DNA of 56,413 bases from Bacteroides nordii WAL 11050 = JCM 12987 (GCA_000613465.1 BAJA01000035.1:1-56413); one strand, 5' to 3'; shown: positions 27,607-36,246, counted from the stretch's first letter. Numbers and translations are program-made. The notes: a model not told the origin generated them from the sequence alone.

Positions 27607-28380
27607 ATGAATTTATTTATATATGATAAAACTTTTGAAGGTTTACTGACAGCTGTTTTTGATGCTTATTTTCGTAAAACTTTTCCGGATATGTTACTGT
27701 CTGAGGGAGATGTTTTGCCTCTGTTTTATGATGAAGCTTTTACAGTACATACCGATGAAGAGAAGTCCGGACGTGTGTGGCGCGGATTACAAAAGAAACT
27801 CTCGGTTTCAGCTCTTTCATCTATTACCTGGTGCTGGCTTTCTGAACTTCCGGAGGTAGACATACTGCTTTTCCGCTATATTCGTAAAGCAATTGATGCC
27901 CCCCGCTCTATTGAAACTAATTTTGGAGATCCGGATGTACTGGAGCTTGCGAAAATATGGAAAAAGGTAGATTGGGAACGGCTACGTATGCTTCAGTTCG
28001 TTCGTTTTCAGAAGGCTGCGGACGGTACTTTTTTTGCTGCTTTTGAACCTCGGCATAATGCACTACCACTTACCATAGAGCACTTCAGAGATCGTTTTGC
28101 CGATCAGAAGTGGTTGATCTATGATATGAAGCGACGTTATGGTTTTTACTATGACCTGAAAACCGTAGAAGAGGTTACTTTTGATGATGATAGCAGTGCT
28201 TCCCATCTCATTACCGGCATGCTGGACGAGAGCTTGATGGATAAGGACGAAAAGCTTTTTCAGCAGCTTTGGAAAACTTACTTTAAATCTACCACGATAA
28301 AAGAGCGCCTCAATCCGAGGAAGCACAAACAAGATATGCCAGTACGCTACTGGAAGTACCTGACTGAAAAGCAAAAGTAG
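27607..28380 (+). CDS. TIGR03915/DUF4130 protein, partner of the radical SAM DNA protein
   Basis: A 257-residue protein beginning MNLFIYDKTFEGLLTAVFDA, the conserved start of TIGR03915 (SAM_7_link) proteins. Later motifs are DPDVLELAKIWKKVDWERLR, then FVRFQKAADGTFFA and FEPRHNALPL, and a tail with STTIKERLNPRKHKQDMPVR. In other bacteria this domain is found next to the radical SAM partner or fused to uracil-DNA-glycosylase-like domains, which points to DNA repair. Here there is no glycosylase fusion. It lies 20 bases after the radical SAM gene and ends 2 bases before the convergent MgtC gene. Its catalytic role is unknown. Confidence 0.88.
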   Translation: MNLFIYDKTFEGLLTAVFDAYFRKTFPDMLLSEGDVLPLFYDEAFTVHTDEEKSGRVWRGLQKKLSVSALSSITWCWLSELPEVDILLFRYIRKAIDAPRSIETNFGDPDVLELAKIWKKVDWERLRMLQFVRFQKAADGTFFAAFEPRHNALPLTIEHFRDRFADQKWLIYDMKRRYGFYYDLKTVEEVTFDDDSSASHLITGMLDESLMDKDEKLFQQLWKTYFKSTTIKERLNPRKHKQDMPVRYWKYLTEKQK

Positions 28381-28382
28381 CT

Positions 28383-29051
28383 TTACTCTATTCTTTCTAC
28401 TGTCACTTCCGGAAATTCCTGTATAAGTGACAACAGATGTCCTTCGTCATAGTTACGTTTCGATTTTATTACCATTGTCACTTGGTAGAGAGATACTTCT
28501 CCGTGTCCTATGGTATCCATCTGATAGGATACAATCCGGTAGTCTTTGGAGTTGAACTTATCTGCAATTAACTTTAGTATGTTTTTATTTTCTGTAGAGA
28601 AAGTGATCATGGAGCTTTTCATACCTACACTTTTGAATATATAACTCAGTGCTTCGAGCCCGACGAGGGTTAGCAGCATTGCAGCAATTCCTATCACATA
28701 CATGCCTGCACCTACAGCCAGACCTATTCCTGCTGTGGCCCATAATCCGGCAGCAGTGGTCAGCCCCCGCACTATTTGCTTCTGAAAAATAATGGTACCG
28801 GCACCGATAAAACCAATTCCACTGACTACCTGTGCTGCTACACGGCTTGGGTCCAGAGTAACACTGCTCTCTTTTATAATGTCCTGAAAGCCATATTGAG
28901 AAACAATCATTATCAAGGCACTGCCCAATGATACAAGAAAATGGGTACGATAGCCGGCCTCTTTGGCGCGATACTCTCTGTCCAGTCCGATGATGGCACC
29001 CAATATACCAGCTACTAACAATCTTAATACAAAATCAAGGTTTAATATCAT
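28383..29051 (-). CDS. MgtC/SapB-family membrane protein
   Basis: A 222-residue inner membrane protein. The N-terminal 140 residues contain about five membrane segments and the MgtC signature LDREYRAKEAGYRTHFLVSL followed by GIGFIGAGTIIF. The C-terminal 80 residues are a soluble ACT-like domain (SMITFSTENKNILKLIADKF onward). MgtC proteins modulate magnesium starvation responses and ATP synthase activity in some pathogens; the Bacteroides member is untested. The gene is followed by a 277-base upstream gap that carries the promoter of the next rightward gene. The frame is intact. Confidence 0.9.
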   Translation of the reverse strand: MILNLDFVLRLLVAGILGAIIGLDREYRAKEAGYRTHFLVSLGSALIMIVSQYGFQDIIKESSVTLDPSRVAAQVVSGIGFIGAGTIIFQKQIVRGLTTAAGLWATAGIGLAVGAGMYVIGIAAMLLTLVGLEALSYIFKSVGMKSSMITFSTENKNILKLIADKFNSKDYRIVSYQMDTIGHGEVSLYQVTMVIKSKRNYDEGHLLSLIQEFPEVTVERIE

Positions 29052-29254
29052 ACTCTTACTCTCCTTTCTGTTTTTAAATACGTTCTCTGAGGTTTATGTA
29101 TAACCATCTTTACAGACTCTTAAAGATACAACTGTTTTCTTTTTCGTTGTTATTTCTTTAGTGTTATTTTAGAGTTCAGGATGAGTTTTTGTGATAAAGA
29201 GGTCATTTACCGTAGATTTTATAGTATTTGATTATCTGTTATACTTAAAATCAG

Positions 29255-29262
29255 TATCTTCG
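29255..29262 (+). promoter_or_regulatory. Probable -7 element for the DUF4261 gene
   Basis: TATCTTCG, close to the TAnnTTTG consensus, lies 66 bases before ATG 29329. A TTTG at 29227-29230 is a possible -33 box but the spacing is slightly long. A repeated TAAGGCATAT occurs just before the start codon. Confidence 0.45.
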
Positions 29263-29328
29263 CAAAGAGAATATATGTATTCTATGCTGAACCGGGCTTT
29301 AAGGCATATAAATCTATAATTAAGGCAT

Positions 29329-30141
29329 ATGGACAAACAAGAACAAGACATCTTAGAACCCATGACACAGAAGGTTGGATATGGAGATGCTGAAGAAAGT
29401 AGAAATACCGGCACTTTGGTCGGTTTTGTTTTATTGAATACCAAAGAGTGTGATTTTGAAAGAATAAAAAAGAACCTGAAAGCCGACTGGAAAGATGTAG
29501 ATTGGAGAAAAGTTACTAAGGAAGGATCTGCATTGGTGTTTGAGATTGATGATATGATGCTTTGTTTCAGCTATTTTGATGCTCCGGTTCCCGATAAAGA
29601 AGCTGAGTATAATGCTGAAAATAACTATCTGTGGCCGGAAGCTGTTGAAGTAACGAAAACACATGTGGCCCAACTGTGTGTAGCTGTACTGAGTCGAAAT
29701 GTGTCTATTGTTGAAGCAGGTGAGCTATTTGTTAAGGGAGCCTCTTCTTGTTTGAAGCTGGCGAATGCGATTGGTTTTTACGCTTCGGGTACTGTGTTTG
29801 AACCGAAGTTTTATATAGAAGCGTCAACTGTAATGAAGGAAGATACGTTGCCCATTCTGAACTGGATTTATTTCGGTTTTACAAGAGGAAAACAGGGACC
29901 GGGTATTTATACGTATGGGATGACTGCCTTTGGTAAAGACGAACTGGAAATATTAGATAGTAGAATGAGTCCGGAAGAGTTAAGTGAGTTTTTGTATGAT
30001 GTAGTATATTATATTTTAGAAAGTGATGTAACTCTGAGAGATGGTGAAACGATTGGAATGTCTGAAGAACAAAAGCTGGCTATAACTCGTTCGGAAGGAG
30101 TGTCGGTAGATGGTTTCAGTCTGAAAATTGCTCTTGAGTAA
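29329..30141 (+). CDS. DUF4261-domain protein
   Basis: A 270-residue soluble protein. The N-terminus up to GTLVGFVLLNTKECDFERIK is followed by a conserved acidic region and PVPDKEAEYNAENNYLWPEA, features of the DUF4261 domain that fills the C-terminal two thirds. The DUF4261 core motif is seen in YIEASTVMKEDTLPILNWIY and GPGIYTYGMTAFGKDELEIL. Function is unknown; family members occur singly and sometimes beside secretion or immunity genes. No signal peptide or membrane segment is visible. A DUF2809 gene follows after 44 bases in the same direction, a possible two-gene operon. Confidence 0.8.
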   Translation: MDKQEQDILEPMTQKVGYGDAEESRNTGTLVGFVLLNTKECDFERIKKNLKADWKDVDWRKVTKEGSALVFEIDDMMLCFSYFDAPVPDKEAEYNAENNYLWPEAVEVTKTHVAQLCVAVLSRNVSIVEAGELFVKGASSCLKLANAIGFYASGTVFEPKFYIEASTVMKEDTLPILNWIYFGFTRGKQGPGIYTYGMTAFGKDELEILDSRMSPEELSEFLYDVVYYILESDVTLRDGETIGMSEEQKLAITRSEGVSVDGFSLKIALE

Positions 30142-30185
30142 AATTTAAACGGGCTATTGGGATAGCTGGGTTTATACGATTGATT

Positions 30186-30617
30186 ATGAAGAAAAGAATT
30201 ATTTATGCCCTCTGTTTTCTTGCGATACTGATAATAGAAATTATTATTGGTGTATATGTTCACGATACCTTTGTTCGTCCTTATGTGGGTGATATTTTGG
30301 TAGTCGTACTGATTTATTGTTTTATTCGGATCTTTGTTCCCCGGTCTTTACGCTGGTTGCCAGTATATGTTTTTGCATTTGCATGTTTTATAGAGATACT
30401 TCAGTACTTTCAACTTGCCGATGTGATGGGGCTATCTGAAAACGGATTGGCTCGAATTGTGCTTGGATCAACTTTCGACTGGAAAGATATCCTTTGCTAT
30501 GCAATAGGTTGTGGGATGCTTTTGCTGATAGAATATATTGAGCGTAAGATAGTGCGGCACAGAAGAGAGACCCAATCACTCATTGGTTATAAGAACCGGA
30601 CTCACTGGTATCTTTAG
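30186..30617 (+). CDS. DUF2809 small membrane protein
   Basis: A 143-residue protein with four hydrophobic segments and a basic tail. The order RIIYALCFLAILIIEIIIGV, YVGDILVVVLIYCFIRIFV and FACFIEILQYFQLADVMGLS followed by DWKDILCYAIGC matches DUF2809. I use ATG 30186 because the upstream TTG adds only two residues. The 3' end overlaps the convergent potassium-channel gene by 38 bases. Function is unknown; it could be a small VanZ-like or RdmE-like inner membrane protein. Confidence 0.75.
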   Translation: MKKRIIYALCFLAILIIEIIIGVYVHDTFVRPYVGDILVVVLIYCFIRIFVPRSLRWLPVYVFAFACFIEILQYFQLADVMGLSENGLARIVLGSTFDWKDILCYAIGCGMLLLIEYIERKIVRHRRETQSLIGYKNRTHWYL

Positions 30618-31473
30618 TTTTAACTTTGTCTTTGTAAAGTGGATATCCACAATATTTGCAGTATTCTGCATTTTCATCATGTCCTGTCTTATGACAGTTG
30701 GGGCATTGTATATCTTTCAGCTTCTTATATTCTTTCATCATTGAAACGGACACAATGCCGGTTGGTACGGCAATGATGGTGTAACCAATCAGCATAACGC
30801 AGGCAGAGAGAAACTTACCCAAAGGTGTTATCGGAGTAATATCTCCATATCCTACTGTGGTCATAGTGACAATGGCCCAGTAGATGCTATTGGGGATATT
30901 GTTGAACTGCGTATCATGTTGCGTACCTTCAATCATATACATCAGTGTGCCGATGGAGATCACAAGTATTACTACAAAAAGAAAGAACACTGCTATTTTC
31001 TTACTGCTCTCTTTGAGTGAAGTGAGCAATCGTTCTCCTTCCATCCAGAAGGTGAAAAGCTTGAATATACGAAACACCCGAATAATACGGAATGCCCGGA
31101 TAACCAATAGATAACGTGCTCCCGGCAGGAAAAAGGCAAGATATAGCGGTAGGGTTGCCAATAGGTCGATAATGCCGAAGAAGCTGAAAATGTACTTTTT
31201 GGGTTGTGGTGAACAGTAAATACGCGTAACGTATTCGAAAGTAAAGAAAGCCGTAAACAGATATTCGAATATAATAAACGGAGTTGAAAGCCAGGAAGGA
31301 ATTCCTTGCAGACTTTCGAGAATAGCCAGCAGAATACTGAGTGCAATACATACAATAAGCGCCACATCGAACATTTTTCCTGCTGGAGTATCCGACTCAA
31401 AGATGATAACATACAACTTATGTTTCAGTGGTTTATTGTTTAAAAAACGTGTAAATCGCTCTTTTACTGTCAT
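30580..31473 (-). CDS. Six-TM voltage-gated potassium channel with C-terminal zinc ribbon
   Basis: A 297-residue channel. S1 to S6 can be placed: S1 near residues 34-54, S2 near 67-88, S3 near 95-118, S4 in VIRAFRIIRVFRIFKLFTFW with four regularly spaced arginines near 124-143, S5 near 160-180, and a pore loop with TMTTVGYGDITP, the K+ selectivity filter, near 209-220. A cytoplasmic tail holds a zinc ribbon, CPNC...CKYCG (about residues 262-282). Kv-like bacterial channels without this tail are common; the zinc ribbon may regulate gating by metal or redox state. Function is inferred from motifs. It is a monocistronic leftward gene. Confidence 0.9.
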   Translation of the reverse strand: MTVKERFTRFLNNKPLKHKLYVIIFESDTPAGKMFDVALIVCIALSILLAILESLQGIPSWLSTPFIIFEYLFTAFFTFEYVTRIYCSPQPKKYIFSFFGIIDLLATLPLYLAFFLPGARYLLVIRAFRIIRVFRIFKLFTFWMEGERLLTSLKESSKKIAVFFLFVVILVISIGTLMYMIEGTQHDTQFNNIPNSIYWAIVTMTTVGYGDITPITPLGKFLSACVMLIGYTIIAVPTGIVSVSMMKEYKKLKDIQCPNCHKTGHDENAEYCKYCGYPLYKDKVKTKDTSESGSYNQ

Positions 31474-31532
31474 AATTTAACAATATAAACTTTCTATTGT
31501 TTACCGCATTTCCCCGTACGGAAAGCACAGCG

Positions 31533-32510
31533 TTAATCAATTACCCATTTGGGATTGTGTGGAATTGTTTTTTTAGGATTGTAGTTCATTCCCTCTTGCG
31601 TAGGTAGATGTAGAACGTATGTACGGCCTGTTTTGTTTTTCAGTGAATGCTCACGCAACCAGGGATTTGCATCACGCAATTGTGCATAGGTGAGCCCGTT
31701 CTTTTGGGCATACTCGTCCAGGTTGTCTATGGCACTGGTGATGGTTACTTTCTTGTATGGAATAGGGGGATACAAATGTTCCCGTTTTAGCAGGAAACCA
31801 AAGCGTTGCGGATTGCTGAATATCTCTTTGGCTGCCAGCCGACGGAACATATACCGGGAAGTTTCTTCCACCAGCCAAAGGTCCATGGCATGATCTGCAA
31901 GTTGCTTGTCCAACTGCGACGAAATACGTCCCTGCCCTGCATTATAGGCCGCGGAAACAGCCATCCAGTCACCGTATTTGGCATAAGCCTGTTTGAAATA
32001 CTTGCAGGCGGCAATGGTTGCCTTTTCGATGTTGTAACGTTCGTCGATATTATCATTTACTTCCAGTCCGAATTCGCGTCCGGTGGCAGGCATGAATTGC
32101 CATAATCCGGCTGCCCCTGACGGAGAACGGGCAATGGGGTTGAGGCTGCTTTCAATCACCATGAGGTATTTGAAGTCATCGGGGATGCCATTGGCTTTTA
32201 AGATAGGCTCGACGATTGGGAAATAGCGGTTGGCACGTTTCAACATTAACATGGTTGTGGAGTGCATATAGGTGAAAGACATCATTTCACGATCCATACG
32301 CTCGCGGCGGTCATAGCGGCGAAGGTCAATTGTTTCACCGTCAAAGGTAGCCTGTTCAGGAACACTGGGAGGGCTGACACAATAAGGAACTTCAGACTTT
32401 ACAGAGTGTGGTTCTGTCAGTTGTGTACTGCCAATGAGAATAGGCAAGGTTGCTCCGGCACAAAGTGCCAGCATGATACTTAATATTTGAGTAATACGAG
32501 TTGACTTCAT
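31533..32510 (-). CDS. Periplasmic lytic transglycosylase (SLT, MltD-like) with LysM-like C-terminus
   Basis: A 325-residue protein with an N-terminal signal segment (residues 5-27, ILSIMLALCAGATLPILIG). The SLT domain spans about 95-230, with the catalytic Glu in LMVIESSLNPIARSPSGAAG, the family motif GLWQFMPATGREFGL, and ..YNAGQGRI. After it comes a LysM-like segment, NLDEYAQKNGLTYAQLRDAN and GRTYVLHLP, near residues 265-310. Such enzymes cleave the glycan strands of peptidoglycan to 1,6-anhydro products. No lipobox is obvious. It is monocistronic and preceded on the minus strand by the repeat region at 32529-32636. Confidence 0.9.
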   Translation of the reverse strand: MKSTRITQILSIMLALCAGATLPILIGSTQLTEPHSVKSEVPYCVSPPSVPEQATFDGETIDLRRYDRRERMDREMMSFTYMHSTTMLMLKRANRYFPIVEPILKANGIPDDFKYLMVIESSLNPIARSPSGAAGLWQFMPATGREFGLEVNDNIDERYNIEKATIAACKYFKQAYAKYGDWMAVSAAYNAGQGRISSQLDKQLADHAMDLWLVEETSRYMFRRLAAKEIFSNPQRFGFLLKREHLYPPIPYKKVTITSAIDNLDEYAQKNGLTYAQLRDANPWLREHSLKNKTGRTYVLHLPTQEGMNYNPKKTIPHNPKWVID

Positions 32511-32528
32511 ATGAGTTAAAAATTGAAA

Positions 32529-32636
32529 GTTAAAAATTGAAAATTGAAAGTTGAAAATTGTGCCTATTAATTGTGCCTATTAATTGTGCTGTCACACTGC
32601 ATAGTAATTTTCAACTTTCAACTTTCAATTTTCAAC
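32529..32636. repeat. GTTGAAAATTGAAAG-type inverted repeat with an internal 13-bp duplication
   Basis: The arms 32529-32559 and 32606-32636 are reverse complements at 29 of 31 positions and consist of GAAA(A/G)TT units. The loop holds a tandem duplication of 13 bases (32560-32572 and 32573-32585) with the core GCCTATTAATT. The right arm runs into the stop region of the Fpg/Nei gene. Such GAAAATTGAAAG palindromes are frequent in Bacteroides intergenic DNA and probably serve as terminators. Confidence 0.75.
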
Positions 32637-33476
32637 TAATATTGTTCACTTGGCAGCCGCTACAGTAGTAGATACTGCCACCCAGATAGTTTTCTTTCTT
32701 TATCGTTTCTCCGCAACGAGGGCAGGCGGTACCTGCTGTGTCTTTAGACAGATGTGGTATATATCCTCCGTTTTTTCCAAAAATATCTGTTTCCGTACTG
32801 CGTCCTCCTTGTTCATAAATCTCGTGGAGCGTAGACTTTACCTTATCGTAAAGGTTTTCTCTTTTCTCCGTAGAGAGAGCGTTGATCTTAGTTTTAGGGT
32901 GGATACGGGCATTGTACAGGATGTCCTGTAATACTCCGTTGCCTAATCCGGGTATGGTTTGTTCGGTAGCCAGAAAAGCTTTTGCCGTCTTTTTCTGTGC
33001 ATCTTCGGCGTTTATCAGCTCCATGAAATATTCTTTGCTGAACTCTTCTGACATCACCTGCGGTTTATTTTTCGCCGCTTCGTAATAGGCAGATATAGGA
33101 GCATCGAATCCTTCGTTGGGAAAACACCACAAACCACCATACATTCGTACGGAAGCTACCAGGCAACTCTCATCTTCGAAACCAATGAGTAACTGGTGTT
33201 TGGCGGGAAGCCTTTCTCCGGGGGCGAAGTAACGCAGGTTGACACCATCCGTAAGAATCAGTAACATCTCTCCGGCTTTTATCTCAATCATTCCGCCTCG
33301 GGGATTGATTTCATCAATTGTTTTTCCGGCAAGACGTTCGGGATACTCTTCCGGGTTGCATAAAACCACGCGAATTTATGGGGTGTGTATTGCGCAAACA
33401 CATCGGTAATCTTCTTTCCTCTTACAGTCCGGTTCAGTTGCTCGGACAGATAACGGGCTTCGGGAGCTTCGATCAT
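32632..33476 (-). pseudogene. Fpg/Nei-family DNA glycosylase-like protein, one frameshift
   Basis: Frames 33288-33476 and 32632-33369 form a 281-residue protein if one G is restored near 33359 (the text then reads WFYGNPEEYP). The H2TH region is IPGLGNGVLQDILYNARIHP and the C-terminal zinc finger is CPRC...YYCSGC. These are Fpg/Nei features for excision of oxidised bases. The N-terminus is MIEAPEA: Glu3 is kept, but the usual Pro2 nucleophile is Ile. NEIL3-type enzymes carry Val2, so a primary amine could still act, or the protein may bind without cleaving. The gene ends at the repeat region and starts 120 bases before the SDR-lipocalin gene, divergently. Confidence 0.82.
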
Positions 33477-33596
33477 GGGATTTATGAATTATGATTTATG
33501 AATTACTGCAAAGATACTCTCATTTTACGAGCTTCAAAGAACTTTTCCCGCTTTTAATACGTTTTTGTACTATACATTAAAAACAGTTTACGTCAC

Positions 33597-34921
33597 ATGA
33601 ATATAGCAATCAGCGGAGCCAGTGGCTTTATTGGCAGGCATCTTACAGCATTTCTCACGGAGCAGGGACACCGGGTGGTTCCTTTGGGGCGGCCTATGTT
33701 CCGGAGGGTACATTAGGGTATCTGGTGCAGGCATTGTCTCATTGTGACGTAGTCATTAACCTGGCCGGTGCACCTATCAGCAGGCGGTGGACACCAGAGT
33801 ATAAACGGGAGCTGTATGATAGCAGGATCAACGTGACACATCGCATCATTCGTGCTTTGGGGGCAGTGCGACGGAAGCCTCAGCTTATGATTTCGGCTTC
33901 TGCCGTAGGGTATTATCCGTTGGAGGGAACTTTTGATGAATATACCAATACGAGGGGGAGTGGATTTCTTGCTGATCTTTGTTATGCTTGGGAAAAGGAG
34001 GCCAAACGCTGTCCCCCGGAAATGCGGCTTGTGATAGCCCGTTTTGGAGTTGTCCTCTCTCCGGACGGAGGAGCTATGGAGCAAATGTTACGTCCTTTAA
34101 AGATGAAATTGGCTGCTGCTATAGGTCCGGGCACACAACCTTTTCCGTGGATTAGTATTAATGATCTTTGCCGCGCCATGGCTTTCATTATCGAGAGTGG
34201 GACCTTACGGGGAACTTTCAATTTTGTATCTCCGCAAGAGATTACACAATATGCTTTTGCCCGTGCACTGGGCAAAGCCTATCATGCCTGGGGGACGATC
34301 ATTGTACCTCGTATGTGTGTGCAACTGATGTATGGCGAAGGCGCAACTTCACTTACAACCGGACAATATGTACGTCCAGGAAAACTGCTGGAATCTGGAT
34401 TTAAATTCCATGATGCGGTGGTGGAACAACTTTTTCAGGGGATAGACCATACTACCGTCAATGAACTTGATTTGCCTCGTTATATGGGGCGTTGGTATGA
34501 AATAGCCCGTTACGATCATCGTTTTGAACGAGGGTTGTCTGAGGTAACAGCTACTTATACGTTGCTTCCCGATGGGAGTATCCGGGTAGAAAATGCCGGA
34601 TACAAACAAGATGCTCATGGCAGAGGGAGGTATAAGCGTGCTATAGGCCGTGCAAAGATACCTGATATTACCCGGCCCGGAAAACTGAAAGTTTCATTCT
34701 TTCTGTGGTTTTATTCTGATTATTATATATTAGAGTTGGATAAGGAAGGATATAACTATGCACTCATCGGTAGCAGTTCCGATAAGTATTTGTGGATATT
34801 AAGCCGGACACCTCAACTGCCCGAGGAGGTAAAGAAACGCTTGTTGACCGTTGCGTTACAGCGGGGATATGATATAAACTTATTAGTATGGATTAACCAA
34901 AGTACACTTAAAATAGATTAG
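33597..34921 (+). pseudogene. SDR39U1-type epimerase/lipocalin (Blc) fusion, one frameshift
   Basis: ATG 33597 opens MNIAISGASGFIGRHLTAFL, an NAD(P)-binding SDR39U1 (TIGR01777) start, but a one-base loss at GG 33703-33704 shifts the frame; with a G restored it continues into NLAGAPISRRWTPEYKRELY and ISASAVGYYP, for 441 residues in total. Residues 1-290 are the SDR39U1 oxidoreductase. Residues 295-441 are a lipocalin with LDLPRYMGRWYEIARYDHRF, the Blc GxW motif, then ..SDKYLWILSRTP. The fusion is unusual because Blc proteins are normally separate lipoproteins, and here no signal peptide precedes the lipocalin, so it would be cytoplasmic. Reactions are unknown. The next gene starts 4 bases after its stop. 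Confidence 0.82.
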
Positions 34922-34924
34922 ATT

Positions 34925-35200
34925 ATGGAATATGAAATTGAACATCAGCCCGAACAGAAGCTGTTTAAAACTGAAGTAGAAGGTCGTACAGCTTTTGTAC
35001 AATACCGTCTGCTAAACGGAGGTCTGGATATTATTCATACAATCGTTCCACGTCCGCTGGAAGGACAAGGAATAGCTGCCGCACTGGTGAAGGCTGCATA
35101 TGATTATGCCGTTGCTAACGGATTGAAGCCAAAGGCTACCTGTTCGTATGCTGTTGCGTGGCTACAACGCCATCCGGAGGTGACAAAAGAAGCAGTGTAA
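34925..35200 (+). CDS. Small GNAT-like N-acetyltransferase (GCN5-related, YjdJ type)
   Basis: A 91-residue protein. The acetyl-CoA binding loop is RPLEGQGIAAALVKAAYDYA near residues 50-69, preceded by LDIIHTIVP and followed by KPKATCSYAVAWLQRHPE. This is the compact YjdJ/Gtn10 family, about 90-100 residues, of unknown substrate. It lies 4 bases after the SDR-lipocalin gene in the same operon, and a terminator hairpin follows at 35230. The frame is intact and complete. Confidence 0.88.
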   Translation: MEYEIEHQPEQKLFKTEVEGRTAFVQYRLLNGGLDIIHTIVPRPLEGQGIAAALVKAAYDYAVANGLKPKATCSYAVAWLQRHPEVTKEAV

Positions 35201-35229
35201 AGATAACATTTATTTAACTCTCTAATAAT

Positions 35230-35260
35230 AAGGTGAGGTTTTGGCTTCACCTTTTGTTTT
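35230..35260 (+). terminator. Terminator after the YjdJ-like gene
   Basis: AAGGTGA (35230-35236) pairs with TCACCTT (35247-35253) across a 10-base loop and is followed by TTGTTTTATATTTTT. It lies 30 bases after the stop at 35200. Confidence 0.75.
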
Positions 35261-35391
35261 ATATTTTTATCGGTTTGACATAACCAATTCCGATAAAATT
35301 CATTTCAGCCTTGACGTCTTATTCTTGGAATATACCTTTGTGTTCGGATAAATAAAAGATTCCTTCTACAAAACGCCGTATCTTACTAAAA

Positions 35392-35877
35392 CTATTTTGA
35401 TTTAAGATATACAGATATAGTTTTTATTTTTTTATCGTACAAAATAGCGGAGATTTCCATATTTTTTGGCTTCAATTTAAGAATCCTATTTACATCGCTT
35501 TTTGTGGATATAATCTTGTCATTATACATGTACGATACTTTCACCCCATTCAAACAATAATCCAACTCTTTGATTTTATCCATAATTTTATTATTTACAA
35601 ATAAATAACCCTCTTTTGCATATTTGGTATACACATATATTTCCCTTTTTTGTTGGATTGTATCTATTTTTTGGGAATCAACTCTATAATCTGTTTCTTT
35701 TAGTTTGGAATAATATGTAGTATTAAAGATTTCAGGAATTAATCTTTGGTCTAAATTATCTACATAAATGTACTGGTTGTAAGAGTCATATTTTTCATGT
35801 CCAGCAATATTTGTTTGAGCATTTAAATGACATGGGAAACTCAAACAAATTATTATTAAATAAATACAGGTTTTCAT
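35392..35877 (-). CDS. Secreted hypothetical protein, 161 residues
   Basis: I do not recognise a family. The first 21 residues (MKTCIYLIIICLSFPCHLNA) are a signal peptide ending AQT. The mature part is Lys/Tyr-rich with a strand-rich C-terminus (ISAILYDKKIKTISVYLKSK) and a repeated VNN/LKLK pattern. The base composition is clearly more AT-rich than the flanking core genes. Its start overlaps the stop of the upstream fragment by ATGA, so the two are one transcript. The arrangement resembles a toxin C-terminus followed by a small periplasmic immunity-like protein, but no direct similarity is visible; function is unknown. Confidence 0.6.
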   Translation of the reverse strand: MKTCIYLIIICLSFPCHLNAQTNIAGHEKYDSYNQYIYVDNLDQRLIPEIFNTTYYSKLKETDYRVDSQKIDTIQQKREIYVYTKYAKEGYLFVNNKIMDKIKELDYCLNGVKVSYMYNDKIISTKSDVNRILKLKPKNMEISAILYDKKIKTISVYLKSK

Positions 35878-36203
35878 CGATAGTTAGTTTTTATCGTTTT
35901 GCTATGATTTAAATCATAAGGTCTAACAGGAAGTCCTATTACCTTTCTTGTATAGTTTTCATAATCAATTACACCTCCCCTAAAATTGATATTAGATGTA
36001 TTCCGTTCTCCGATTTCATGAAACAAGGTAGAAGTGGTATTTTGCAGGACATTTTGTGTTGGAAACCCTATTCCTCCATTTACAAATTGCATTTGATCTA
36101 ATGTAACATTTACAGTACCTACACTTGGAGCTATAACTATTGTATTATCTGTTTTAGAATATATTCCTCCTCCAAATTCATTTACAATATTAACTATTCT
36201 CAC
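35874..36203 (-). pseudogene. Orphan C-terminal fragment, possibly of a polymorphic toxin
   Basis: This 109-codon frame begins at a GTG but the frame stays open for about 13 more codons upstream, up to the end of the zinc-ribbon gene, with no ATG. The text VNIVNEFGGGIYSKTDNTIV, then TSTLFHEIGERNTSNINFRG, looks like the tail of a longer secreted protein. HEIGE recalls a zinc-metallopeptidase HExxH in which the second His is lost. The missing N-terminus suggests a truncated remnant. High AT content supports transfer. Alternatives are a small unknown protein with an alternative start. Confidence in coding is moderate and in the toxin interpretation low. Confidence 0.4.
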
Positions 36204-36246
36204 TTCTCTGCCAATAGTTAAATTATAATTGTGAAATAAATGACGG

